From: Merluccius polli
Taxonomy: Eukaryota; Chordata; Actinopteri; Gadiformes; Merlucciidae
Direction: 5' to 3'
Length of the DNA: 64,000 nt
Assembly: GCA_030340625.1 (NCBI GenBank)
Contig: JAOPHQ010002280.1
Location: forward strand, 186,001-250,000
The position numbers were made by a program, and so were the translations under genes. Of the stretch, positions 51,476 through 61,905 are shown piece by piece (position 1 is the first letter of the stretch; each line of letters starts with the position of its first letter). The notes beneath the pieces were generated by a model that ran no database searches, had not been told where the DNA came from, and saw nothing but the letters and a program-made list of their open reading frames with translations.

Positions 51476-51544
51476 GAGGGAATCCCCAGAGGGAGCACTT
51501 TCCAGCACCCCCTCCAAGGAGTCCAAAAAGGGTGGATACTCTGA
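50348..51544 (+). pseudogene. LINE endonuclease/RT fragment
   Basis: About 375 codons of LINE protein: endonuclease motifs S-S-M-I-D-F (near 50500) and S-T-D-H-H (near 50580), an RT N-terminal GRAPGVDEVRPEFLK near 51330 and VPLDWQTGVVVPLF near 51440. The sequence beyond 51475 belongs to the inverted piece. The start listed is not a genuine initiator. Confidence 0.75.
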
Positions 51545-51862
51545 ACTGCTGTTTGGACCATAGGCACAAACAACAGTCAGGATCCGTCCCCCCACCCAAA
51601 GGCGGAGGGAGGCTACCCTCTCGTCTACCGGGGTAAACTCCAACATACTGGCACCAAGCCGGGGGGCAATAAGTATTGCCACCCCTGCCCGGCGCCTCTC
51701 ACCAGTGGCAACTCCAGAGTGGAAGAGAGTCCAACCCCTCTCGAGAAGACTGGTTCCAGAGCCCTTGCTATGCGTCGAGGTGAGGCCGACTATATCTAGC
51801 CGGAACTTCTCAACCTCGCGCACCAGCTCAGGCTCCTTCCCCACCAGAGAGGTGACGTTCCA
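51476..51862 (-). mobile_element. Rex3/RTE-like LINE endonuclease N-part, inverted
   Basis: The minus strand reads GKEPELVREVEKFRLDIVGL, STHSKGSGTSLLERGWTLF, then VAILIAPRLGA and TVVCAYGPNSSSEYPPFLD. It ends exactly where the plus-strand piece begins in LINE coordinates (GDSL|V next to LILLGDF), so the two were one element before inversion. Confidence 0.8.
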
Positions 51863-51867
51863 CGTCT

Positions 51868-52200
51868 ATTATATTGGATTCTATTTGGAATAGGAAATAT
51901 TGTAATCTATCTATTTTAGAACATTATTCTATTTTTTATTGTTTTGTTTTTTTAAGTATGCACTGTCATAAATATTTGACGTTTATACCAAACCACTTGA
52001 AAAATCGGATGAACTTTGAGCAAGTTATGGCTATCTAAAAAGTACATGTACCACTACCAACACGTTATGGGTGACCGAGCTGCCTGTGGTAAGATGGCCG
52101 CCATGTGCGGACGTTCGACTCCGTTGGCCAGCTACGCGGACGAGACACCGTTTTCCCGCGTACCGCCATCTTAAATCACCCGTTTTCTTAAATGGAGTCT
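51868..52200 (-). mobile_element. truncated copy of the ATAGATATATA MITE
   Basis: Reverse-complement similarity to 56540-56830, including AAGATGGCCGCCATGTGCGG, GCTACGCGGACGAG-like and CATCCGATTTTTCAA-like strings. End repeats are not both present. Confidence 0.6.
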
Positions 52201-52328
52201 GGCCGCTATGGAATATCTTAGTCAACATAAAATCATATTTACAATTTCCTCATGCAAGTAAAACAACTTGAACGATTATAGCCAAAACACGACAGAGTAA
52301 CAAAATCAGACTTAATCTCACTATTGTG

Positions 52329-52434
52329 CATGGACGTCGCTAGCAATTTAAATGATCCGGACCGGCCCACAAACCCGCCGGACCGACGGGGGGGTGGCTA
52401 TATCCCCGAATGCCCAGGTCTAACGACGTCCATG
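52329..52434. mobile_element. 106-bp hAT-type mini-MITE
   Basis: CATGGACGTCGCTAG at the left faces CTAACGACGTCCATG at the right. An exact 8-bp duplication CTATTGTG flanks it (52321-52328 and 52435-52442). Confidence 0.85.
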
Positions 52435-52519
52435 CTATTGTGTACAACTGATGTGTTGTAGCTAATGCTCTGAAGCTAGCAATTTGAAAAGACAAAGCAA
52501 ATATCTCACCTCTGATGCG

Positions 52520-52975
52520 ATCAAAGGGGAGGAGCAGATCGGCGGAGGGGGTTTTTATATGACCTGGCCAAACAACAAAAACTTGCGAGAGATCGTGACC
52601 AATAGGAGTCCTCTTGTATCCGCCGTCCAATCAGACGAGGGATATCTGTAGGATTTGCCTGACAACAGACCAAAAAACACGCGATGACAGCCCCCCCCCC
52701 CCCCCCCCCCAGGCCGAGGCAGACAGAAACGTTGAGAAAAAGAGCGCTTTTCTGCCTATGCACTGGTCTCACATTTGGGCTTATTCTGACAAAACGGTAG
52801 CTCCTATCAGAAAAAAACCAGACCATCATCACTGTAAGGACTTCCTGAACGATGTGGTGTTTCTACAGTAAATATTTTGGACACACTTGCACGTTTAAAA
52901 CAGGGGCCCGTTCTGCTTTTCTCTGAAAACATTTGTATTGGAGTTGATGAGCAGCAGAGACAGACTGGCCGCACT
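52520..52975 (+). repeat. dispersed fragment of the 20-23 kb inverted-repeat family
   Basis: Shares ACCAATAGGAGTCCTCTTGT, GAGCGCTTTTCTGCCT, CTTATTCTGACAAAACGGTA and GACTGGCCGCACTT with the left arm at 20120-20560. It contains a C-homopolymer at 52690-52710. Confidence 0.85.
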
Positions 52976-53470
52976 TGGGGAGTTTTTGTATTAACTGCAG
53001 AAAGCATCTAAAAAGAGGTCTTAACTTTTGTTTTAAAAATGGCAATAGTTGAGGTGTTTTTGATGGTCTCAGGAAGCTGGTTCCAGAGATGGACGCCATA
53101 GTGGCTAAAAGCTGCTTCACCCTGCTTTGTTCTGATGGTCGGTTTCAGTAGTAGTTGTTTATGTTGTGATGTAAGGGACCTGTTTGGGAATACCGTTTAA
53201 ACATGTCATGCAAGTAGTTTGGCCCAACCCCCTTCAAAGACTTAAAAACAAGCAGAAGTTCTTTAAAATTCAATTTTATTTTAAGTTATCTCAGGGCACT
53301 TTTCAAATGGAGCAGGTCTTGACCAAACTCCTTATAGCATTTACAGAGACCCAACAGTACCACCATGAGCAAGCACAGACCCTTCGGCTCCAGGTGGAGA
53401 GGAGACAGAGAGAGAGAATCAACGCCTGGGAGAGATGTCTCAAAGCGCTGGTGTCTTACTACTTCACTAC
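52976..53470. other. no firm gene; possible LINE 3' part and coiled-coil fragment
   Basis: An open stretch reading TFQMEQVLTKLLIAFTETQQ then ERRQRERINAWERC near 53300-53440 looks like a helical fragment of a transposon accessory protein. No family is assigned. Confidence 0.35.
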
Positions 53471-53902
53471 TTCACACCTAAAAAATAAAAATCAGCCATT
53501 ATAATCTCCATACATGTAATGGTGACTTTTTATGCATTACTATACTAAACCTCAATGCATATTGAGGTACATTTTTATTCAAACAGCTTGCAGAGAACAC
53601 AACAACATTTTAAAAATGTAGCTACATTTTATCTAGGAACTTTTTTAAGTACCCATGCGCGCAGAAACACGGTGGTATTCCTGACGAAGGAGGTCCTGGC
53701 AAGACACCTCACAGTTCAGGCGGGGAGGGAAGTCAACAACAAAAACCTGTAGAAAACAAAAACATGTTCATTTCATCAAGTCACACACACAGGTTACAAT
53801 ACATGCATTATTATTTAAAAGCTCATTCAAACTAATTAGACTAGCTAATGTACTACTTCTATTAAGAATGAAGAAGCAAGCAAGACATGAAAAAAAGCGT
53901 AC

Positions 53903-54175
53903 GTTGGGCCAGCGGCTGCGAATGGTGCGCAGGAGGTTGACGTAGTCGACGGAAGCTTCGTCGACGGCCCTGCTGGCTGTGAGGTTGTTGCTGGGCGCCA
54001 GAAGACAGACGGCGTCAGGGACCCGAGGAAGCACAGCATTCAGCACCTCGGTCCGCAACGCAGAGGCAGCAGCCCCTGGGGTCGACATGACGCCAAAGGA
54101 AAAGGGTTCCTCTGGCATCTGGACCACACCATCTACAATGGCTTGTAGATGGGAGTCTCCGACAATCAGAACAAA
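53903..54175 (-). other. SGNH-like core exon, copy B, GDSH retained
   Basis: 273 bp, phase 0 at both ends, acceptor TTGTTGTTGCAG and donor GTACGC. It encodes the G-D-S-H block I and a probable N-containing block (LLAPSNNLTASRA). The donor is GTACGC where copy A has GTAAGC. Confidence 0.75.
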
Positions 54176-54221
54176 CTGCAACAACAAACATAATTTCTTC
54201 AGCATGAAAGCCATCACCAAC

Positions 54222-54868
54222 AGTTTTGGGAGCAAAACTATTTATTATACATATAAATGATATAAGTAATGCTTCTATGATCCTGAAAAACATGATTTTT
54301 GCTGATGACACAAATGTATTCTGTGAAGGAGGGAACCTCAAACAGTTGTTGGAGGTCGCCTCTAATGAGCTAACCAAGTTGAAATTGTGGTTTGATATAA
54401 ATAGATTATCACTCAATGTAAAGAAAACCAAATGTATGGTTTTTGGCAACGTAACACACAAGCAAACTAATAACTAATATTAATTGATGGAAATGACAAC
54501 TCATTTATTATCTTAAATGGTACTCATTAAGGGCTATGTATGCATATGTATGTACGAAGGTACATAAATATATATTATGTGTGAGTATAAATAAACATAG
54601 GAGTGATGTCTGTTAAATGCGCAATTATAAGAAAGAGGTTTGTAAATGTATATATGTAAATACTTTAGCATTGATCGTGTAAAAGATTAATATAACTGAA
54701 ATATGGGGGTAGGGACCTACAAGCTTTTGCTTCCCTCTACTCCTTTTTTTTTTAACAAAATGGGACTTTTTTTATTTTGTTATACATGTCTGCTGATTCT
54801 TAAATATTTGATTTGTTAATGTCTACATGTTCAAGAAAATAAAATGTATCAATCAATCAATCAATCAC
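54222..54868 (+). mobile_element. LINE fragment in SGNH copy B intron, internally deleted
   Basis: Same LINE insertion as at 28013-34133. It retains FADDTN near 54300 and the (ATCA)n tail near 54850, but lacks the segment equivalent to about 28265-28840. Near 54540-54565 it holds the uninterrupted GTATGCATATGTATGTACG, related to the target of element 2. Confidence 0.75.
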
Positions 54869-55310
54869 ATCAACCGTTTTCTTCATAAACTGGACAACAA
54901 TAATACCTTCTTGTCAGGAGACTCAGGTGGGATGACCAGTTTGTGGCTGCGCCCAGTGAAGTGTGGCGGTAACCAGTACCGTGGCCTGTTTAGAAATAAA
55001 CAAATACAGGTAAAAAATAATGAAAATAATGAATGAAGCAAACCAGCAAATATCTAAAATAAATGCACATTTTCTTCAAGTAAAAAACAGCAGCTTTAAA
55101 TCAAGCTTTAAACAAACAGAATATGAATTGATGATTAATTTAGTTATTTAATACTAGATAAAACAGCTGCATACTCACGCACACAGAAGTTGGCATCATC
55201 CAATCTCCAGAACTGTGCAACTGGGAGTGATGTTCCAAAGATCTGAGGACAGATAATTAACACATTAAACCTCAGACAGTGTGGACAGTCTTGCTATGTA
55301 TCAGTTCAGA

Positions 55311-55860
55311 TGGGCGTGTCGGGGATAAGACTGGGATGTTCCTCAAAAGGCCCAGGGTGCCCTCCTAGGTGCCATCAGCCATCAGTTTGGCGTAAGGCGA
55401 GAGCGGTTGAAGACAGCACCCATGGAGCCAGCTGGATGGGAACATGCTTAGACACATGTATATGAAAATAATCACATTTAAAAATGGACCTTCTTGGTGC
55501 GGTAATATAAGGCTGTTGACAGAAATATTGTGCATTTTTATACATCACTACGAGCACATTTGCGGACGTTAGATGCCCACACACACAGCATGCGTGTCTA
55601 AGATGTCTAAGATGTCTAAGATGTGTTCATAATGCCTCTAGCTTGTTTCTTATTGCAGGTTCTCTTTGGTCAGAGATTTTCCAAGCGCATTTTGGAGATT
55701 GTTCATCGTCGTCACCAAGATTCCACACACATCTTTCTCAACTCACCTCACCTCTACTTTCTGTTTACAAATTAACATAATAATATATCTACATATTAGG
55801 TTACTTTAGATTAGATTAAATTAGATTTGGGGTAAGTATTTCAAGTTAGATCAGGGTCAC
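55311..55860. other. inverted counterpart of the 5' flank of SGNH copy A
   Basis: 55450-55860 is the reverse complement of about 34864-35250 with small changes. The first coding exon is not present here. 55311-55435 has no clear match in the window. Confidence 0.65.
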
Positions 55861-56192
55861 CAACATGAATCAAGTCAAGTAATCAAGATACAGTACAGTT
55901 TTATGGAGGACTAAAAGTGCCAAAAATAAATAAATACACCATTAAATAATGACTTAAATGTGCCATTAATTAATTAAAATTGGAGTTACATACTTAAATG
56001 TGTCATTAATTCATTAAAATACCGATTAATTGTATTTTAATAACTCTGGGGTCCGGACTCAGAGTCGCGCAACCGAAATGTTCCGCCAGCACCCCCCCCC
56101 CGCTCAACAATCGCGCAACCTAAATGTTCCGCCAGCAACCCCCCCCAACAATCAAACGTCCCCCTCAATATTAAAGAGATGATAACGCCCTT
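55861..56192. other. AT-rich sequence with C-runs, no gene
   Basis: Contains ATTAATTAAT strings and two CGCAACC.AAATGTTCCGCCAGC copies (56068 and 56114) separated by C-runs. Confidence 0.5.
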
Positions 56193-56420
56193 GATTAAAT
56201 GACAAAAGGTATATATGACTAATAAGACCCAAACAATTTGATAAATACAGCGTGTCCTCCCGTGTTTCAGCCGAGCCATATATTGCGCGGACATTGGAAA
56301 AAAACGCGTGTGTGTGTGCGTGTGTGCGGCGGGTTTTAACACACAACTGTGGACCTGTAGCATATTTGCTGACTGGTGTTAAAGTGTATAAACCAATGGT
56401 CCATTTGAGATTCAAAACGT
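56193..56420. repeat. dispersed repeat family member
   Basis: Near-identical to 18024-18260 and to parts of 19485-20100. Confidence 0.8.
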
Positions 56421-56513
56421 AGTAATGTAACACTCCAGTGGATTTGTTTATGGAGTTGCTATGGTGATTGGCGACGTGTGTGTGGTTCCGGTGAGGAGGT
56501 AATGTTGTTCTAG

Positions 56514-56987
56514 CCATAGATATATATAGAACACTAGATGCCTCGTCCGCGTTGCTGGCCAACGGAGTGGAACGTCCGCACATGGCGGCCATCTTACTCC
56601 AGGCAGCTCGGTCCCCCATAACATGTGTTGTAGTGGTACACGTACTTTTAAATAACCATAACTTGCTCAAATTTCATCCGATTTTCAAACGGTTTGGTTT
56701 GTTATAAATGTCAAAGTGCACTGCATAATTGCATAATTAAAAAAAAATAAAAAATTTAAAAATTAAAAATAGAATAAAGTTCTAAAATAAGTAGATTACA
56801 CTATTTCCTATTACAAATAGGCTATAAGAAAGGCTGCATGTTGAAATCCCCCACCCTGTACTGAGATCTTGCCTGTGGTAAGATGCCTGTGGTCGACCGT
56901 CTTGCCTGGAGTAAGATGGCCGACCTGTGAGGATGTTCTAGACTCCGCCGTAACGCATCTAGTGTTCTATATACTGTATATCTATGG
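56514..56987. mobile_element. full-length ATAGATATATA MITE, 474 bp
   Basis: CCATAGATATATATAGAACA and CTAGATGC at the left face GCATCTAGTGTTCTATATAC and TATCTATGG at the right. A 6-bp duplication TTCTAG flanks it (56508-56513 and 56988-56993). No ORF. Truncated relatives lie at 35285-35424 and 51868-52200. Confidence 0.8.
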
Positions 56988-57732
56988 TTCTAGCGAGGAG
57001 TGATCGCCATTAAACGGAGAGATTCAGTCTCATCCAAAGAGTATTACTTCTCATTGTGTGTTCTTAAAGGGAACCCCGGCTATGTCGACTTGTAGTTCTT
57101 AAAAGATAAATGTTAGTATCAATTATTATAAAGTGATATAAAAAACCGTCTTAATGTCTTCGTTTTTATAAAATGTGTAAAAAATAGTTTAACTCGTAGG
57201 CCGCCATTGTTGTTAACGTCTGGGTAGTGACGTCATATGGTTGCACTTGCCGGCTTCGGAAACCCTGTTGAGACTAGCGAACTTATTATTTTCCCAATAT
57301 ACGGCTCTGGTTGAGACTATACAGCGACATAAACATGTAATCTATTCAGCCTTTTCAATTTGAACCCGAGCGAAACAGCCTCCACGACCGGGAGAATGCT
57401 GCCCTTCCCAATCGGAACCGGGTCACCAATAGGTAGCCTCAAAGCTCGATAGCCGGCGGCGCTGTCCGGGTTGCTGATCCTCCTGCCGGTCAGCTAGGAG
57501 CAGCTACGGAGCTGTCCAGATTGCTCAGTGGTCCCGCCTTATTAGATAGCCTACCTTATTTTGCACATGTATACATTTGTTGACATATCTATAGAAAGAC
57601 CATGTTATTTTTCTATATCAATAGTAGGATGTTTGTTGTTTATCTATTAGCTTCAATCAGTAACTCAAGTCCTCAGATGAAAACCCACAAAAGTTAATGT
57701 TAAGTATTAAAAAGATGAATGCTCTGGTTGCA

Positions 57733-57933
57733 GGTCTTACAGATATGCCTCATATCGGCAGTTTACATGGTGGATACATGGCAGACTAGGGAGAAGAATC
57801 CGCAGTCATTCCTGCATGTGCAGTTACCAAAATAAGAAATGTCTACCCAGAACCAAGTGGAATCTATACAGGGTTTGAGGATGTAGATATTGATGATACA
57901 GAAGTAGATGAATCATGGAGAGATTTCAATTAA
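57733..57933 (+). pseudogene. Kolobok transposase C-terminal-like exon
   Basis: After an acceptor TCTGGTTGCAG the plus strand reads MPHIGSLHGGYMAD, one stop, then GEESAVIPACAVTKIRNVYP and EPSGIYTGFEDVDIDD to a stop. The AVTKIR...YTGFED pattern recalls the end of THAP-transposon transposases. The in-frame stop and missing upstream exons mark it as decayed. Confidence 0.45.
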
Positions 57934-58317
57934 ACATTTAAAACATTTTAATGCATTTCATCATGAGCACTTTAATGTCTTGCAATGTTTAAACAACTTT
58001 TTAAAGCCAATGTGGATGTAAAAAATGCTGGTGTGCACATCATATGTGTATAATCATAGACAATCACAATCATAGACATAATCACAATCATAGACACGTA
58101 CAACTGGCGCAAGGGGTCGGCGGCGATGTCGGCTACCCACCCGACCCGTCTTGAAACATGGACCAAGGAGTCTAACGGCGCAATGAAAGTGAGGGAGGTG
58201 GGATCCCGGCCCCTGTTTATCTGTTTCGGAGCCTATTCTCTTAATGTTGCGGATCGTTTGTAACTTCATTGCAATTTAATTCAATGTACTGTCGTTCTAT
58301 TTTCCATAACCGTTGTG

Positions 58318-58641
58318 TTATAATGATGCTATAGGTTTAGGTATACGTTTAGGCTCCTTATGTGAGAAAATTGTCGGGAAAGCATTTGATTGTAGTCTTC
58401 GTTTATACCCAGCCGCTCCGACGAGCTCTTTCAGCAGTTGTGGTCGACTAAAAGCCTCAAATGCGTCGGGAGAAAAATGTTGTGAACACAGCCGCGGATC
58501 TTGTGGAAATTGTGTCCGTCCACAGGCATCTTCCCACTTCTTTCTCATCTTCTTGTCAGTAGGAAAGCGGTGTAAACTCACATCACTCCCCTTGTTGCCT
58601 TTTGACTGGAAGTCGCACCCAAAAGCAGCACAATGTGGCAT
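58318..58641 (-). CDS. THAP-domain protein (Kolobok copy B)
   Basis: 107 codons from ATG at 58641 on the minus strand. The THAP zinc finger is complete: MPHCAAFGC supplies the first cysteine pair, LHRFP the H-x-F-P, KKWEDAC the conserved Trp and CSQHF the C-x2-H pair, with the AVPTIF-like tail NAFPTIFSHKE. THAP domains bind transposon ends or promoters in the nucleus. The ORF may be a single-exon protein or the first exon of a longer one. It is intact, unlike the THAP exon at 16346. Confidence 0.75.
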   Translation of the reverse strand: MPHCAAFGCDFQSKGNKGSDVSLHRFPTDKKMRKKWEDACGRTQFPQDPRLCSQHFSPDAFEAFSRPQLLKELVGAAGYKRRLQSNAFPTIFSHKEPKRIPKPIASL

Positions 58642-58922
58642 TTTACTTAACTCTTAAAAACTTTTACTCTAACTCTACGCGGGTAAACAAGCACTAACGT
58701 CAATAGCTATTCTACCAAGCGCAACCATTCTACGTCATCGATCCCATAGTGCATTGCGCGCGGATTACATGGCGGCGTACGTAGGTCAAAATATGTACTA
58801 CATATTATATATTTTTAAAGAAATGGCAATATTTTATGTGCTTCTAACAACATATTTTACTACAAGAGAACAATAGTGGCGTATTAGGGCCTACAAGTCT
58901 ACATAGCCGGGGTTCCTTTTAA

Positions 58923-59111
58923 GAAAGCCCTAAGCCAAAGCACGGCGACAAATGCTAGCATAAAACAGCGCGTTCTCCCGTGTGTGTGTGTGTGTACTAT
59001 GTGTGTGTGTACTATGTGTGTACTATTACTATACATTTAAAAGGAATATGTTCATTATAGTCTACCATTAAATAAGAGGGAACATTCATTATCTTGCCCA
59101 TATGCTATAAT
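58923..59111. other. dispersed repeat remnant and GT-rich simple sequence
   Basis: AGCACGGCGACAA and CAGCGCGTTCTCCCGTGT strings tie it to the 19485-20100 repeat family. Confidence 0.55.
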
Positions 59112-59229
59112 CAGTGGTTCTCAACCGGTGGGCACTCTCCCGGGGGGCCGTGGGTTGAAAAAGGAGGACAAATACGCGTCCGGTTTTTCAAAGCCCTGCC
59201 CTGTCCTGACGCGTATTTGTCCTCCTTTT

Positions 59230-59560
59230 TGAGAGCGCAATAGTAACACACCGCGCACCCCCCCCCCCCCGCCGGTGGCAGGTCCGCGGTGTGTTACTAT
59301 TGCGCGCACCACCCCCCCCGTCGGCCGGAGTGTTACTATTGCGCGCGCCCCCCCCCCCCCCCCCCCGTTGGCCGTAGGTCCGCAGTGTGTTACTATTGCG
59401 CGCACCCGTATGTCCGCGGTGTGTTACTATTGCGCGCACCCCCCCCCCAGTCAGCCGTAGGTCCGCGGTGTGTTACTATTGCGCGCACCCCCCCCAGTCG
59501 GCCGTAGGTCCGCGGTGTGTTACGATTGCGCGCACCCCCCCCCCCCCCCCCCCCCCCTAT
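59230..59560. repeat. GTGTTACTATTGCGCGCACC minisatellite
   Basis: About six copies of GTGTTACTATTGCGCGCACC, each followed by a C-run of varying length and a GT.GGCCG.AGGTCCGC segment. C-run length is the main difference between units. Confidence 0.9.
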
Positions 59561-59884
59561 CTCAATCTGTATGTGTGTAATAAGTTTTGTGTGTATTCAC
59601 ATTTGTGTGTATTTAAATTTGTGTGTGCGTAATATGATTTGTCTGTCTGTATTCACATTTGAAAAAAAATCTAAAAAAATCAGTGTGTCTGTATTCACAT
59701 TTGTGTGTTTGTGATAAGATTTGTGTTTTGGCCAATCAGAGCTCCCGCCTGAGTTATAACTGATGACAGACATTTACAGATCTCAGTACACATGTACAGA
59801 TCTGTTTACACATTCACAGATGTGTGTACACTTACAGATCTCTGTACACATTTGCAGATTTGTCTTTACTTGCAAAACGAATAC

Positions 59885-60115
59885 AGACACACAGATTTTT
59901 TTTACACTCACACAAATGTGAATACAGACACACAAATCTTATCACAAACACACAAATGTGAATACAGACACACAAATCTTATCACAAACACACAAATGTG
60001 AATACAGACACACAAATCTTATCACAAACACACAAATGTGAATACAGACACACTGATTTTTTTACACACACACAAATGTGAATACAGAGACAAATCTTAT
60101 TACGCACACACAAAT
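59885..60115. repeat. CACAAATGTGAATACAGACA minisatellite
   Basis: Roughly 40-bp units containing ACACAAATGTGAATACAGAC and AATCTTATCACAAACAC. 59575-59740 holds the same motifs in reverse complement, so this part can fold back. Confidence 0.85.
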
Positions 60116-60276
60116 GTAAATACCGGTACACAGATTGAGATACGCACACAGAAATAATATTGTCTCAATAATACCCCCATATAGGTCCGAGGAGTGTTAC
60201 GATCGCAATGAACCAGTTTTGGGGGGGCCCAGCCTGAAAAAGGTTGAGAACCCCTGTGCTATATGAATTAAGTAAG

Positions 60277-60749
60277 TGTGGGTGAAACAGGGGTTAGAAA
60301 GGACATGAGGTTCCAATCTATACCATAGCAGGTGTGAACAAGTCTTTGTTGTTGATATAGAGCCATGCCAGTTGGGAAGCGTTGTAAAACGCAAACATTC
60401 CTTCCAGTCCTCCTGGACTGGAGGACAAATGTTGGGGATAGTAAACAGATTCCAGGTCACACTCCCCCCTGGACTGACCTGCAAGGCTAATTGATGTGCC
60501 GGGGTCAAATTCTGTAGACGAAATGGGATCTTTGTTGTGAATAAGAGCATAAGCAGATGTACACTCCTGACCAACAGAAAGGGGTTAAAAGGAAGGGTCC
60601 AGGACTGGACCCTCAGTTCTTTGTCAAACCAACTCAGGCTTTGTGGTTGCTTGTTCTCAAGTGATAATAAAGTCTTACATCTTCAGACCTTGACTCTCTC
60701 GAACTTCCCTTCTTTAGTTTCAGTGTTAGACGTGGTTTTCTCCACGACA
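60277..60749 (+). mobile_element. probable 5' LTR of a retroviral or LTR element running off the window
   Basis: A TTAAAAGG TATA-like box lies near 60586 and AATAAA near 60665, then a T/C-rich U5-like stretch ending CCACGACA. A primer-binding-like site follows at 60755. Only one LTR is in the window, so the left boundary (TGTGGGTGAAAC at 60277) is a guess. Confidence 0.45.
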
Positions 60750-60754
60750 TACTT

Positions 60755-60772
60755 TGGCGTCACAAACAGGAT
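60755..60772 (+). promoter_or_regulatory. primer-binding-like site
   Basis: TGGCGTCACAAACAGGAT begins with TGG, as needed to pair with a tRNA CCA end, and sits six bases after the presumed LTR end. I cannot name the tRNA. Confidence 0.45.
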
Positions 60773-60859
60773 TGAAGAACAGGGACCTGCCGGCTGCTGG
60801 GCTGTGGGTCAGGGACCGGCAAGGGTCACACAAAAATGGGTGGCCACCCAACTTGAAAA

Positions 60860-60866
60860 GGTAAGC
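60860..60866 (+). promoter_or_regulatory. splice-donor-like site in the presumed leader
   Basis: AAAAG|GTAAGCATTG matches a strong donor about 90 bp downstream of the primer-binding-like site. Confidence 0.3.
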
Positions 60867-61100
60867 ATTGTTCTTACTTATTCATTTAGTAAATTTGTGT
60901 GATCATTGTCTGCCCGACTCTAACGCCCAGTGGTAGGTATTGGTCTCTCCAAAAAGAACCAAAAGCATATATGTTAAAGAAGGAGGAGAGATAAAGAGAG
61001 TGGCTTGGAATGAATTCGACGCATGCATGCACACACAACACTCAACACACAACACACTGTGATTTATATACATTATAGCGGAGTGTGGAAACGATCCGGT

Positions 61101-61905
61101 GTCCTGTGGTAGTTGGTATTTAGTAGGTCCAGTAAACACGACTGGACATCGTCTAGTGGCCTACTATACGGACAACTCCATGAATTTATTTGTCCTGTGG
61201 TAGTTGGTATTTAGTAGGTCCAGTAAACACGACTGGACATCGTCTAGTGGCCTACTATATGGACAACTCCATGATTTTATTTGTCCTGTGGTAGTTGGTA
61301 TTTAGTAGGTCCAGTAAACACGACTGGACATCGTCTAGTGGCCTACTATACGGACAACTCCATGATTTTATTTGTCCTGTGGTAGTTGGTATTTAGTAGG
61401 TCCAGTAAACACGACTGGACATCGTCTAGTGGCCAACTATACGGACAACTCCATGATTTTAGTTGTCCTGCAGTGATTGGTATAAGAAGGTCCAGTAAAC
61501 ACGACTGGACATCGTCTAGTGGCCTACTATACGGACAACTCCATGAATTTATTTGTCCTGTGGTAGTTGGTATTTAGTAGGTCCAGTAAACACGACTGGA
61601 CATCGTCTAGTGGCCTACTATATGGACAACTCCATGATTTTATTTGTCCTGTGGTAGTTGGTATTTAGTAGGTCCAGTAAACACGACTGGACATCGTCTA
61701 GTGGCCTACTATACGGACAACTCCATGATTTTATTTGTCCTGTGGTAGTTGGTATTTAGTAGGTCCAGTAAACACGACTGGACATCGTCTAGTGGCCAAC
61801 TATATGGACAACTCCATGATTTTAGTTGTCCTGCAGTGATTGGTATAAGAAGGTCCAGTAAACGCGACTGGACATCGCCTAGTGGCCTATTATACAAACA
61901 ATTCT
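61101..61905 (+). repeat. 91-bp minisatellite with four-unit higher-order period
   Basis: GTCCTG starts recur at 61101, 61192, 61283, 61374, 61465, 61555, 61646, 61737 and 61828. Units share TAGGTCCAGTAAACACGACT and GGACATCGTCTAGTGGCC. The GTCCTGCAGTGATTGG variant recurs 363 bp apart (61465 and 61828), so groups of four units were copied together. Confidence 0.95.

Larger units (their letters stand above)
53653..55256 (-). pseudogene. SGNH-hydrolase-like gene, copy B, partial and frame-shifted
   Basis: Four exons correspond to copy A: about 55256-55196 (IFGTSLPVAQFWR, 9 bp shorter), about 54990-54908 (with a 25-bp deletion relative to copy A that shifts frame), 54175-53903 (full 273 bp, with VLIVGDSHLQAIVDG and so the catalytic Ser) and 53746-53653 (VFVVDFPPRLNCEV). 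The first exon and the two 3' exons are missing; similarity to copy A stops near 53460. The LINE in the intron (54222-54868) is shared with copy A but element 2 is absent. This is a pseudogene even though its core exon is the better of the two. Confidence 0.75.
57068..58918. mobile_element. Kolobok-type DNA transposon (copy B), 1851 bp
   Basis: Starts AGGGAACCCCGGCTATGT and ends with the complement ACATAGCCGGGGTTCCTT, flanked by TTAA on both sides (57064-57067 and 58919-58922). It carries a THAP exon on the minus strand and a transposase C-terminal-like exon on the plus strand. The middle of a transposase is missing, so it is non-autonomous. Confidence 0.85.
59112..60256. mobile_element. Charlie-like hAT MITE, 1145 bp
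   Basis: Ends CAGTGGTTCTCAACC and GGTTGAGAACCCCTG are the known Charlie-type hAT termini. The flanks TGCTATAAT and TGCTATAT are a near duplication with one slipped base. The interior consists mostly of two tandem-repeat blocks and has no transposase. Confidence 0.85.

Noticed and set aside
59121..59507. Short Cys/Tyr-rich ORFs
   Set aside because: Generated by the GTGTTACTATTGCGCGCACC minisatellite with variable C-runs.
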